In this document: positions 21,462 through 31,690 of the stretch, one piece after another | How positions within the stretch are numbered: the first letter of the stretch is position 1 | How the letters are laid out: the number at the start of each line of letters is the position of its first letter | NCBI GenBank assembly: GCA_025266875.1 | Contig: JALLLT010000011.1 | Location: 310,001 to 374,000, forward strand | DNA length: 64,000 nt | DNA from: Fennellomyces sp. T-0311 | Taxonomy: Eukaryota > Mucoromycota > Mucoromycetes > Mucorales > Lichtheimiaceae | Direction of reading: 5' to 3' | The notes under the pieces: model-generated | Databases searched by the model: none | The model's input: the letters and a program-made list of their open reading frames with translations, nothing else | Told to the model about the DNA's origin: nothing | Position numbers and translations under genes: made by a program

Positions 21462-21840
21462 CACCAGGTGCACCCTGCTTGCAGAAGTAACTAAAAGGGA
21501 CTTTTTTGGAATCAAAATTATATTCTCTCCAGCATCAAGGTGCTCCTAAGAGTAAAATACATTATCCATCATTTTTTAAATTGCATACTTGTTGGCTTGA
21601 CAGTGTGATACGGACGAGTAGCTCCCGCGAATATACGTACCTCAATAGAACTACATCGTCGTTCAAGAGCCCGCATGAAGTAGAGCTTGGGAGCCTGTGT
21701 TTCATTTATATCGCCACCCGCACTCCCGGTTCTTGGTCCAACTGTCAATATCATTCTCAGAATGCTACATTACTTTAATTCGGCCAACGTTTCAATGGTC
21801 TGAGTTAATGGTATTTAGAAAAGAGCTTTAAGCTGCAAAT
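21462..21840. other. EB1 downstream region, no gene recognised
   Basis: Intergenic between EB1 and the LINE 3' tail. Open frames here on either strand have no recognisable motif. Confidence 0.4.
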
Positions 21841-22827
21841 ATAGTTCAAAAGCTATAATTTATTTCTGAGGTGCGTTCTCGAGTTTCGTACAGATCTGCT
21901 TCCATGTGCGACGTTTTATACGGTTCACCTTCTTTGAGAGTGTCTCGCACTTGCTAATATATGTCTCCCAGTATTTTGCCTTCACCACCAAACTGGAAGG
22001 TGCATGCCTCCACTTGCGGTATGCTTCTTCTCGCTGATCTGTCTTTTTCTACAATTCATCGTTCCAAAACCATGTCCAGGATTTCGGGTGCCCTTCACTG
22101 CGTGTAACATTGGTGTCTGGTGCATCGTAGATTGCTGAGTCCAGGTCTTGACTCAACTTGAAGTGTTTGGTGTGGTTATGTGTGTGTGTGGACGAAGTAA
22201 TTCGTGAGACTCTTTAGAGGAGAGATTTATTCCGGAAAAGAGAGAGAGAAACACAAATTGAAAATAGTCTATTCTTAAGCTACCGCATGTTACACCAGAT
22301 ACAACTCATTTGTCTCCCGATACCACTGGATACGACACAACTGTTCAACTAACCTCGGATCAGGTATCATTTGTTGCTACCTTCCAGGTTTTCGAGCTGT
22401 TTAATGATGTTACTATGAAAAGTTTGCTGACTTCTTGATCCGAGAATGGTGTAGTTTCCAGTGTTGTCTGGGGGCGTTCGGTGTAGGTAGTGGTCTCCAA
22501 GAGGTGGTTGGCGAGAAATCCAACGCACATAGATGGTGATGTAAGTTGAATGAGTCCAAATCAAAAACGTTCATAGCAGGGGCTAACATGGTATCCTTGT
22601 TCGATATAAACAAGTCGATTATGCTTGTACCACTTGCTGTGCGAAAGATCGGCTTCCTGCGCTGCAAGGAACCATCTCAAACATGTAGACCATGTTGTAT
22701 CAACCAAGGTTCTAATAAGTTGATCCCTCCGGAGTTGTTGGAGTGATCGCCAGTAACCACCTTTGTACGAGCATTGAGATCACTAAAAATGACTGTATAT
22801 TCATCAATACACAACAGGAAAACTGAC
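21841..22827 (-). mobile_element. LINE fragment: endonuclease C-terminal half, linker and 3' tail
   Basis: Reading the minus strand from 22790, SDLNARTKVVTGDHSNNSGG then PIFRTASGTSIIDLFIS is the second half of an APE-type endonuclease (DLNAR, the N-SGG region and the SIIDLFIS motif). The post-endonuclease linker follows (SWTWFWNDEL, then YRKWRHAP and KAKYWETYISKCETLKEK). The reverse transcriptase is absent: the sequence passes almost directly into a 3' tail (21841-21865) shared with the other LINE copies. A stop codon interrupts the linker near 22051. The endonuclease first half continues at 25284-25870 beyond an inserted DNA element. Confidence 0.8.
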
Positions 22828-23650
22828 ACTGCATATCACTGAAACTTTCCAAGATGTCTCCAGTCACTGCGAATCACGGTATGCAACTGCAAATTTTTTC
22901 ATTTCGTGGATCGCTTTATAGAGCCTAAAATGCTCCTTTTTATGCTTGTATGCTGTTTTTATGAAAAAATATATGATTTGAGGCTTTACATAACTTGGGG
23001 TGACACTGGAAATCACTTGAAATCACTGGAAATATTAGCGTCGACCAAAAGAGAGTACCCCACTTTCAATATTCTACAGAATCTATTGCATTAGTGCGTA
23101 ATAATCAATAGGATAAGCGTCTATTGCTGTTAGAATGTAAACAAAAAGATGTAGAAAAGTTTGGAGCTGCATATCACTGCAAACCGCTGGTGATCTCGAT
23201 GGCGGTTAACTAAGCTTACTTGAATTAAAGCATATAGAAACTGCTCCAAAATAATTAAAATACTTTCTAAACGCGTGTAAAAGTATTGCTATGGTGTTAA
23301 AGCGAAAAAAAAGAGTATACCATGAAAACTATCGTAACAGACGATACAAAATCACGGCAAATTACTGCAAATCCCCATCTGCATAAGGACTTTTACTCTC
23401 CGCCTTTTTTTTCTTGACACCCTTTGACTTTTTCAGTCCAGACATTAGCGCGTTAGTGAGGTACAATTTATTTAAATGATCTGAAGAAGACCGAGTTGGG
23501 ATTAATCACGAGGCTGGACTGTTAGTGACTAGTTTAGGAACAAACTTGTACTTGTCTTTGTCACAGCCATTACCCGTTTCCCTTTTGCCCTGTGCTCTTG
23601 ACAACCAGTAAACTACATTGTACCTTGACATTGTCTATTCTTCGATCAAC

Positions 23651-25037
23651 ATGACCATGGAAAACAGTAACCTAATTTCTGAAATACTTGTAATCGTTCT
23701 GCGAATGAAACGCGACATGAAGGCAATGAAGGATGAAATTTTCTCGTTGAAATCTGTAGTGCGTGATCAAGCAACTTTGAATGGTCGACTGCTGCAAGCG
23801 CTTGAACAGAAGGAAGACGAACAACCGGCTACTGAACCATCTTCAAGCAACAAACTTGGCAGATATATCAAGCATCCAAGGATGAAGTATTGCGATAAAA
23901 AAGCTAATGTAGAGAAGTTCAAGAAGTGCGGATTCTCGTGGCGAACTTTCGTCAACATGCTGAACAAACATCGAGAAAAAGTAAAGCTACCAGAACTCAC
24001 TCCAGAGGAAATCGAAAGTCGAATCGACCATGCGAAGACAATCTGCGCTCCTGTCGTTCTGTACTACAAAATTCAGTATTCTCTTCCTCATGACATATTA
24101 TGGTCACATGATTCGGTCAAAGTTATCTACAAAAAGATGTATCGCAAGCTTGAGGACGAGATGGGAAGCCTTTTCCCATTGGAATTCTGCAATGGAAATT
24201 GGGCCGCACACGTCATGCTAGCAAAACACTGGCAGAACGTAGAACAGTCAACGAAAAGGAAGCAAAAGGCAGCTCGTATTAAAGGTCAGTTTGGTAATGA
24301 ATCGAACTACATTAGCACGGAAAATACTGACGTTGTAGACCCGTCTCAAATTGAACGATATGAAGAACTAGCAGATGGGGAAGATGAAGAGGACGGACAT
24401 CTGGAGGATAGCGAGATTCAAGAGGATCCGGAAGACGATAAGTTACAAGATGTTGAGCCATCCAAAGTAACCAATGGACATGATGAGTATGGTGATGCAT
24501 CCTTTGATGAAAGTTCTGATGATCATGACTATTATGATAATGACCTCGATGAAAGTTCCGATGAACATGATGGGCTTGACCAAGTATATGGTGAAGATGA
24601 AAGGTATGATGACAGTAGCGACGAGGAGGATCAAGACTACGAAGAAAAATCTCTGCAATTGAAAAGAAGAGCTGTTAAAGAAGTAAGCTACGAAGAACTT
24701 GACCCATCATTACAAGAAGTTGTGGATCGAATGGAAGCGGAAAAGGTATTTTGAATAAGATAAAAAAAGGCAATTGATTAATGATCGATCTACTAAAAAA
24801 TAATAGGGCAAAGTTGCTTCGTGTAGTGAAAGCACTGCTCGCGAGGGTTCTCCCGAAACAGCTGCTCTCAAGGTTGCTTTCGAGGCTGCTGCTTGCAAGG
24901 CGGCTCCCAAGACTACTTCCAAGGCGGCTCTCAAGAAGACCGGAACAGGTGACAAGGCAACAAACCAAACTGGAAAAAGAAAGGCAACGCCGGTCCAAAT
25001 TAAAGAGCGGCCCAAACGGCAGTGCACGAAAAAGTAG
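23651..25037 (+). CDS. Unknown element-borne protein, acidic middle and basic tail
   Basis: Family not recognised. Two exons, 23651-24745 and 24807-25037 (intron 61 nt, TACTAAA branch site), give an uninterrupted 441-residue product. ATG 23651 is the first in frame; a stronger ATG context lies at 23657. Residues about 10-60 form a charged coiled coil. Residues about 80-215 form a helical basic domain with the well-conserved KHWQNVEQ. Residues about 235-335 are very acidic (Asp/Glu/Ser repeats such as FDESSDDHDYYDN). The second exon is Ala/Lys-rich and ends KERPKRQCTKK, like a linker-histone tail or nuclear localisation signal. The composition suggests a nuclear chromatin- or DNA-associated protein, as inference only. 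A decayed homologue lies at 17.1-18.7 kb. It could be element-encoded or a captured host gene. Confidence 0.75.
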
Positions 25038-25213
25038 TGGATGTTTTTAATAAATAAGCTTTGGATGCCATACCGGAGCCGAATATAAAACGCTTTACTG
25101 TTGATGTCGTTTAAACAAAAAGGAAATACGAGCAGTACCACGCACCTCTCTGTTTTTGTTACCACGACACTGGAAACCACTGGAAATCACGTCTTGTCAC
25201 TGCAAACTGGCAT

Positions 25214-25257
25214 CACTGCAAATTACCAAAAATATCACAAAACGGTAATTTGCAGTG
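25214..25257. repeat. Perfect 14-bp inverted repeat near the element end
   Basis: CACTGCAAATTACC at 25214-25227 and its exact reverse complement GGTAATTTGCAGTG at 25244-25257 are separated by 16 bases and can form a hairpin. The arms are variants of the terminal CACTG word. Confidence 0.85.
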
Positions 25258-25283
25258 TCACGAGATAAGCAGTGATTTGCAGT

Positions 25284-25972
25284 TAGTTGCAGCGTCAAAT
25301 TTTCTTGTTGTGATATTGAGCTGATCCAGTAGCATTGTGCATGTTTCGTTGTCAAGTGAAGTTGGTAGTAACAAAGCATAGAAGGTGTATGGTCCGATGC
25401 GGAAGGGCAATGTGAATCGATTTTGACTTGGGTGGTGATGAATATGTAAGTTGAGATCTGGGCGTGCTAGTAGCATGATGCCACCTTTCCCTTGGTGTTG
25501 AATATCGGGCCTGATAGCGTAGTTGTGATACTGGAGCCAGTTAGTATAAAGTCGGCCTTGAACTAGGAAAGTTTCGTTGATGAGAATGATGTTGATGTTG
25601 TGATAGTTGCGAAAAGTTGTAATTTCATCTGGTGAGCATCAACACCAGTTGCATTAAATAGATCAATCTTGATGCGGTCTATCATGCTACCTGTATCGGG
25701 TCTGATATACCACCGTTGTTGTCATCGCCTTCAGGCAACATTTTGCGAGCTTCCTTCTGTGGCTCAACTCTCTATCTCTTGTGAGGGGCAGGCTAGGGAT
25801 TCGTGTCTTGAAACTTGACCCAGTACACCATGTCAATCTGATGCTTGTCCTCCTTTGGAAAGGAGGCAAAGTATCGAAGGATGGCTATACCAAGGTGCTT
25901 TTTAAGCATGCACATACACATGTTGAATATACGTTCTTGGCATAGTAGCTTAGCCTCGTTGACGCGTCGGCG
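25284..25972 (-). mobile_element. LINE fragment: endonuclease N-terminal half
   Basis: Minus-strand reading gives IKIDLFNATGV, YHNINIILINETFL, NYAIRPDIQHQGKGGIMLLA and a following FRIGPYTFYALLLP, which fit the N-terminal half of an APE-type LINE endonuclease. Frame changes occur near 25620. Upstream, an open frame with LLCQERIFNMCMCMLKKHLG and FPKEDKHQIDMVYWVKF runs without a stop to the arm B boundary at 25973, so the LINE or whatever preceded it was cut by the arm. It pairs with 21841-22827. Confidence 0.7.
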
Positions 25973-28900
25973 CTACATAGTGTAGCGTAACTTGCCTTTA
26001 TTCCCAAAAAGAAACCGCCTAGTGGACAATATGAGCATTTATAAGTTACATGGCGAAAGTAAAAATACCAACCAAATGCCTATGATGATGGCGGTTAAGA
26101 TAAAAAGGCTTCAAAGATAGAAAAGTTGGGAAGCCAAATAGTAAAGGTAGTCTGTTAAATGCGAACAAAGTCAGTTATGCTCGACACAAATGAGAAAGGT
26201 CAATGAATATAATATACCAATAAGTACGCACGCAACGAGCAGTACGTAGGAACAAAAACGAAGTAGAAGACGCGAAGAAAACGTAGCAGAAATATTTATG
26301 CAAAGGGAGATGCAGATGATACAAACAGTAAAACAAGCAAAGGATAGAAGTAAACAAAAAAAAATAGTTATATACGCTTCAACTGTTTCTTCACATCCCA
26401 GTTTTCATATTCCGTGGCTGTTGCTGCCACTATTTATGATATCACAGCTATCGTCCCTGCTATTAAGCTTTCTTTTTCGTCGTTTTACTGAAGCGCTCTT
26501 CTTTATATAATATGCTGTGCGAGTGAATTTCTGCTACTTCGGTCAGTTCCCTAGACGTTGGAGCAAAGGCTAGATCAGTTATCATTTTTTTTTGCTTCGG
26601 CAGATACTTCGTCTTCATTTGACTTGATGCTTACCTTGCACTTTTGATAAAGTACCTTGCTGCGAGAGAAAGCAACAAGATAAGCCATCTTTCTGGAAAC
26701 AGGCTTCTCTTTCTTGTTCCCAGGTGACTTGAATCCCTTGCAGGTTGCCTTCTGTTCATTACATTGTGGCTTTTAGCGTCTCGAACTGCTGGTCTTCGTC
26801 TTTGCTATGTTTCCTCTACTTTTTAGCTACGTCCTTGGTCATTATACGTATAGCGTTCAGAAGATTACAACCTACGTTACGAGCCAATCTTTAAGGACTG
26901 TTATCAAGTTGGTAAGCATAAAATCGAATGGAAATATGTTTTATTGATAAATGTGTAGGGCGACGAAGGGCCGTAGACATTGGTAATGATCATGCAGATT
27001 GAAGAGACTTTGGTACAGCGATTTCGTTTTGGTGAAAGCTTTTGTTGTTTGGAATGTATGTGTCCGGACAAGAACTTGTAAAGTTTGGACTCGTTTGGTT
27101 TTGTCGTTGGATTCGACTTTGTGTTTGGATTCGTCTTGTCAGTTGTCTTGAACTAAGCGTGACTTTGGACTTGACGTGGATATTGGATATTTGTTTCTTG
27201 TTTGGATGTTGGATATTGTGTTTGATTTGGATTTGGATTTGGATTTGGTTTGGATATTGGATTGGATTTGCCTTGAGATATTGTCTCAGGTTTTGGATTC
27301 GTTTTTTGTGATTGTAGCTCCACTTTTTGACTTTTTTTTTTGCTGCCTCCATGCTCTCCAATCTGCTAGATTCATTACTGGCGTCGTGACCCTTCGTTGA
27401 TGATGATGGTGCTCGTTCATTGGCCTTGTATGGATATGCAACTTGGATAGAATGATGGATCGGGTGTATGAATGCAGTTGCTGAGTAGTAGTCTATAGGC
27501 CAAATTAGTACATCTTTTTGTCATCTAAAGTAGTGTAATTCATAGTTACCTTGAGTGAATTTGATATTGAATGTACCGGAATCTGATTGATGGCTTGTTT
27601 GGTTTTGGATGGTAGCATTGCGTCGCCGCTTTTGCAGATGCTCGATAGGCCACACCAATAAACTTTAGCTTCTGGTGATTCTGCTTGATTGCTTCGGTGA
27701 TCGTGTATTCTTGATGGCTCTGGATGGTCGTGCCAGTCTTTTGGATTGTTGGATGACAAGTTGTATCGCGCTTCGACCTGGATCACAGTGACATTTGGTG
27801 CTCGATTGTGTGCTGCCTTCGCTTGCCTTGCTTCGCCCCTGGCTGTCCTCCCTGACTTGCGCCGACGCGTTCGCTGAATGTGAGTATAATTGACCGATGC
27901 CCCCGCACACTGATAGTCGATAAGAGTGTTCTTCAGTACGCCACTGCAAAAGAGAGAATGCCGCCGCACCCTTTCAGTTTCAACTCGCGTTCTTGGTTTC
28001 CGTGAATTCTGAACCAATGGATCGTTGTATAAGGTTTGATTGAAATGACATGGCAAAGACGCCGTCCACGTAGACGGAATTGATGGTTGCGCGTAAACTC
28101 GTCATTTGACTATGCGCCGATATGGATGCCCCCACCAAGTATATGCTCGACTGCCTTGTCCCTTTCCCATGTTGATAGTTGTTATTGCGCCATGCCGCCC
28201 AATGATGTATGTGCGCCTGATGATCATGTTCCTCCTCAAGTGGATAAATGCCTGTCCCACAGCACCGGAATTTGATTGCTCGCCGGTCTTGATTGCATAT
28301 GATGCCTGGTTTTCGGTGCTTGCCCATGTCGCCTTGATAAAGATGTTTGATTGAATTGCCCCTCAAATGGATGTATCAAGAGACATTGACACTGCCGCGT
28401 GCCATCATCGTATGGATGCTTGACAGTCCTGCATCTCTCAAAGTGGATGGATAATAAAGCAGCCTTGTTGATGCGTCATTTTGGCACCATAAGGATGTGC
28501 GACGAGCCCGTGCTGCCCCGATGGTTGTAATGTATGTGGCTCTTGGTCCCGCGTCATATCGACACCGTAAGTATGGTTGTGGTGTTCATGTCTCCAAAAT
28601 GCATGGATGACGGGATCGGTGATGTTCTCTGATGAATGTACGAGAATGCTCCTTGAGTTGATTGCTCCCGAAATGAGTATAAGTAGCACATACCTTGGGC
28701 CTCATCAGGAGCAGCCACCATACGAATGTTCAATGGCCCTGCGCGCCTATTGGGGACACGCTTGTTTCAGGCCGCGCGTGCTACACTGTAATCCAGGCAT
28801 GAGTTTCGTTTTGCTTCCAATGACATTTGATTCATCACTTACCCAGGCTTGGGCAGCCAGACCACCCCTCCACTGGCCATACGGCCCCCCCTCCAGCGCC

Positions 28901-30014
28901 GACCATACGTACACTGACACGCCACCGAGGGCCCTTTTCCGCAGCGTTCACTCCAGACCTCCTGCCGCAGAAAGGACAACCCACCGGTGCTACCCTGGGC
29001 CCGCAGGCAAGGCTTCAGAGGAAAGGACAGTGAACAGGCGCGACAGTCTCCCCGCAGCTCACAACTCTTGAGGGACGCTAGCCCTTGACCTCCGACTACT
29101 TGACGCGCTCAAATGCTCCGTGACAATGCTCGGCATGAGCAAAATGTACTTCTGCTGGTCAATGAACATTGTGGTTTATCCCAATGTCCATGACCGGATT
29201 CCAAAGTTCTACAAAGCTACTTACACCGGTTAGTTCACTGATGCACACTTGTCGGCTTATTAAAACACGTACCTTTGATCACCATAGCTACGGGCGTCGA
29301 GCATTGCTGCGACGTTGCACTTGATTGCGTACTTGAGCCGGAGTCAAGGCTAGCATATTTAATCCCGCAAGAGTTGCTCACAGCCTTGGGAAGACCGTCG
29401 CAACCTGTTCACCGCCTTCCCTCCTCCACCTTACCTGACGGACACCAGAGTAGCGGTGGTGGGCGGTCCTCTCCGCTAAGCAGAAGGCCCGGAGATCCAG
29501 CTGCAGAAAAGGGTACCCCCAGTGACGTGCTGGCCCAGTGCACGCATGATCGACGCTGACCTGCCACCGCCCTCTACAGTGGAAATGAGACCGCCCTCTG
29601 CGGTCAAAGCTGCGCCATGGGACAAGGCAAAAATAGCTGTTAATAAAAGCATATCAGCTTCCGAATATTGAGTCATCCAAAGTCAAGGTATACTTACCAC
29701 CGTATTCTACGGTGCAAGTGTGCCGCGCTCGGCGGTCATGCTGCTGCTGCGAAGTGGCAAGCAAAAATGTCTAAAAGTAAAAGTAAATTAGCTTTTGAAT
29801 GGTAGGCAGTTAATAGAAAAGACACTTACCACCGTAAACGGCTGTTGTTGTGTTGTCGAAGGGCCATGCCCTTGAATGCAGGAATGAATATGTACAAGAG
29901 CAAAAATGGTGGAGAGTATATACAAAGGGAGAGGGCTGTGGGTATATGCGGCGGTGGGTATATTCTAGAAGTCCAATAAGATATATGAGAGAGCGAGAGA
30001 GCGAGAGAGAGAGA

Positions 30015-30130
30015 GAGAGGAGGCACTGAACACTGAACACTGAAGGGGATACTGAGGGGGAGTACTGAAGGGGATACTGAGGGGGAGTACTGAAGGGGAT
30101 ACTGAAGGGGATACTGAGGGGAAGGGGCAT
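30015..30130. repeat. Minisatellite GGGGATACTGAGGGGGAGTACTGAA
   Basis: A 25-bp unit of GGGGATACTGA plus GGGGGAGTACTGAA is repeated about twice, with extra half units (GGGGATACTGAA). Arm A has only a remnant (2150-2200), so this array accounts for most of the length difference between arms. Confidence 0.8.
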
Positions 30131-30300
30131 TTTTTTGTGTTTTTGTAATTTTTTCGGGGTGTCTTTTTTTGTGTTTTTTTTTTTATATTTTCTGCTTTTT
30201 TTTGTTTTTTTTTTTTGTTTTCTACTTTTTTTGTTTTTTTTTTTTGTTTTCTGCTTTTTTTTTGTTTTCTGCTTTTTTTTTGTTTTTTTTTTGTTTTTAG
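30130..30300. repeat. T-rich simple repeat, arm B counterpart
   Basis: Runs of T broken by G and C, the reverse complement of the A-rich repeat at 2028-2147 but longer and with different run lengths. Confidence 0.85.
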
Positions 30301-30374
30301 TTGCGGCTATTCTATAGAAGATTCATCAGTGATTCTGTTGCTAAGATTATGACGGTTTGTACATCAACTTACTT

Positions 30375-30992
30375 TCAGCCGTGGTGTTCCCGGAGGAAGT
30401 TGTTGCCGACGGCATATCGACGCAGGTCGCCACCATTGTCGTGATCTCTGTTGCGAGCACGGAGGTACAGCGACCGCAAGAAGGTACGAAAGCCAAAGTC
30501 CAGTTCCTCTTGCAGAGCAAGGCGCTCGGGAACCTGCCACATTTCGGCCGTTTGCCTGTGGACTTGCTGGCTCGGCGGTGTGATGCTCATCTGGTCGAAG
30601 AGCCCGAGGAACTCATCGTCCACAGCTGGAGGCGGAGGTGGAGGCGGCGACGGAGGCATGGCTTCGAAAAGCGGTGCGGACGGCAACGGACGAGACATAG
30701 CTTCATGAAACAGCGCAGCCAACCGCGGAGACACGGGCTTGAACATCACCGTAGACGACGTGGCTTCGGGCACCGGCGGCAACGGCGGATACACCACTGC
30801 ACGAAACAGTGCAGCCAACCGGGGAGACACGGGCTTGAACAGCGGCGGAGACATGGCTGCGGGAAGCAGCGCAGGCGATGCGAACGGTGATGGCGGATCA
30901 GCCGACACGCGACGAGGACGCGAGAGAACGGCTTGAGCAATGCAGACAGCAGCGAGAAGGAGAACAGCAGCGAAAAGCGCGATGAAGAACAT
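30375..30992 (-). CDS. Secreted or membrane-anchored proline-rich protein, arm B copy
   Basis: A 205-codon counterpart of the gene at 1310-1954. The signal peptide/anchor, the duplicated FKPVSPRLAALF unit and the polyproline run are identical apart from isolated changes (one Ile is Met). Between about 30439 and 30527 it diverges strongly from arm A and is 27 nt shorter, yet the frame stays open. The same pattern of residues is kept (FL-SL, RN-DH-NGGDLRRYAV, NNFLRE). This copy has FGFRTFLRSLYLRARNRDHD where arm A has FGVRAFLQSLLLLGRNQDHG. No known family recognised. Expression is not shown. Confidence 0.6.
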   Translation of the reverse strand: MFFIALFAAVLLLAAVCIAQAVLSRPRRVSADPPSPFASPALLPAAMSPPLFKPVSPRLAALFRAVVYPPLPPVPEATSSTVMFKPVSPRLAALFHEAMSRPLPSAPLFEAMPPSPPPPPPPAVDDEFLGLFDQMSITPPSQQVHRQTAEMWQVPERLALQEELDFGFRTFLRSLYLRARNRDHDNGGDLRRYAVGNNFLREHHG

Positions 30993-31690
30993 GGTTAGAA
31001 CTGGGGAAAGAAAGAGAAAAAAGGAAAAAAGTCTTTTTTCATTTATTTTGAAGGTTGGCCATTTCGTGTTACACATGGAGCCATAAAATCATCCCTTTAC
31101 CACCTTTTGCCAATGGAGATCCACCATTGCCTTGCATGAGATGCCGCCATGCCGCAAGACAACTTGATAAACTGTCATTTGTAGTCATGGCAGTTGTCCC
31201 CATGGCGTCCAAAACTTGTCGCCATGCCCAAAACTTCATCCTGGACAGATTCCGGTATCTTTTATGAAAATTTCTATATGTGGTAATACACTCGGAAGAC
31301 AATTATCATATAACAGACTGGCCCGGATTCAACGCTTCGTATTTTATTCGAAAAGTAGACGTTCTGAGGATTCTGTAGACACTCGTCGCGTCTCGCAACG
31401 TGGCCTGTACGCCAAGTTACGAATTTGGTTTCAGGGGCGCACGGACATCATGCGAGCTGGGTTTTACTGTCTACAGCCACTCCGCTAGGAACAAGGTCAA
31501 GGCTCATGGCGCGATCATTAACAAGCACACCATGCAACTCAATGTTTGTAGATCTGACATTCGTCAGATTCCCGTTCATGGCTTCAATTTTTCTCATTCG
31601 CTTCATTGCCGCGGAATCGAGTTTTTTCATTACGAACGGCAGTGAAGCATATTTCTTTTCTGCAGATTGTCTGTTGGAGGGCAGCGCTGC

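Larger units (their letters stand above)
22828..25283 (+). mobile_element. DNA element with CACTG-type ends inserted in a LINE
   Basis: A 2.46-kb segment splits one LINE endonuclease into two halves. Its ends carry inverted ACTGCATATCACTG (22828-22841) and CAGTGATTTGCAGT (25270-25283), which match in 13 of 14 positions. Both subterminal regions contain further copies of the CACTG-AAATCACTG word (23004-23033, 23165-23190, 23350-23375, 25165-25227, 25244-25257), as in transposons whose transposase binds many subterminal sites. It encodes one intact gene of unknown function and no transposase I recognise, so it is probably non-autonomous or of an unfamiliar class. No clear target duplication is visible, and the exact termini are uncertain by a few bases. 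Confidence 0.7.
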
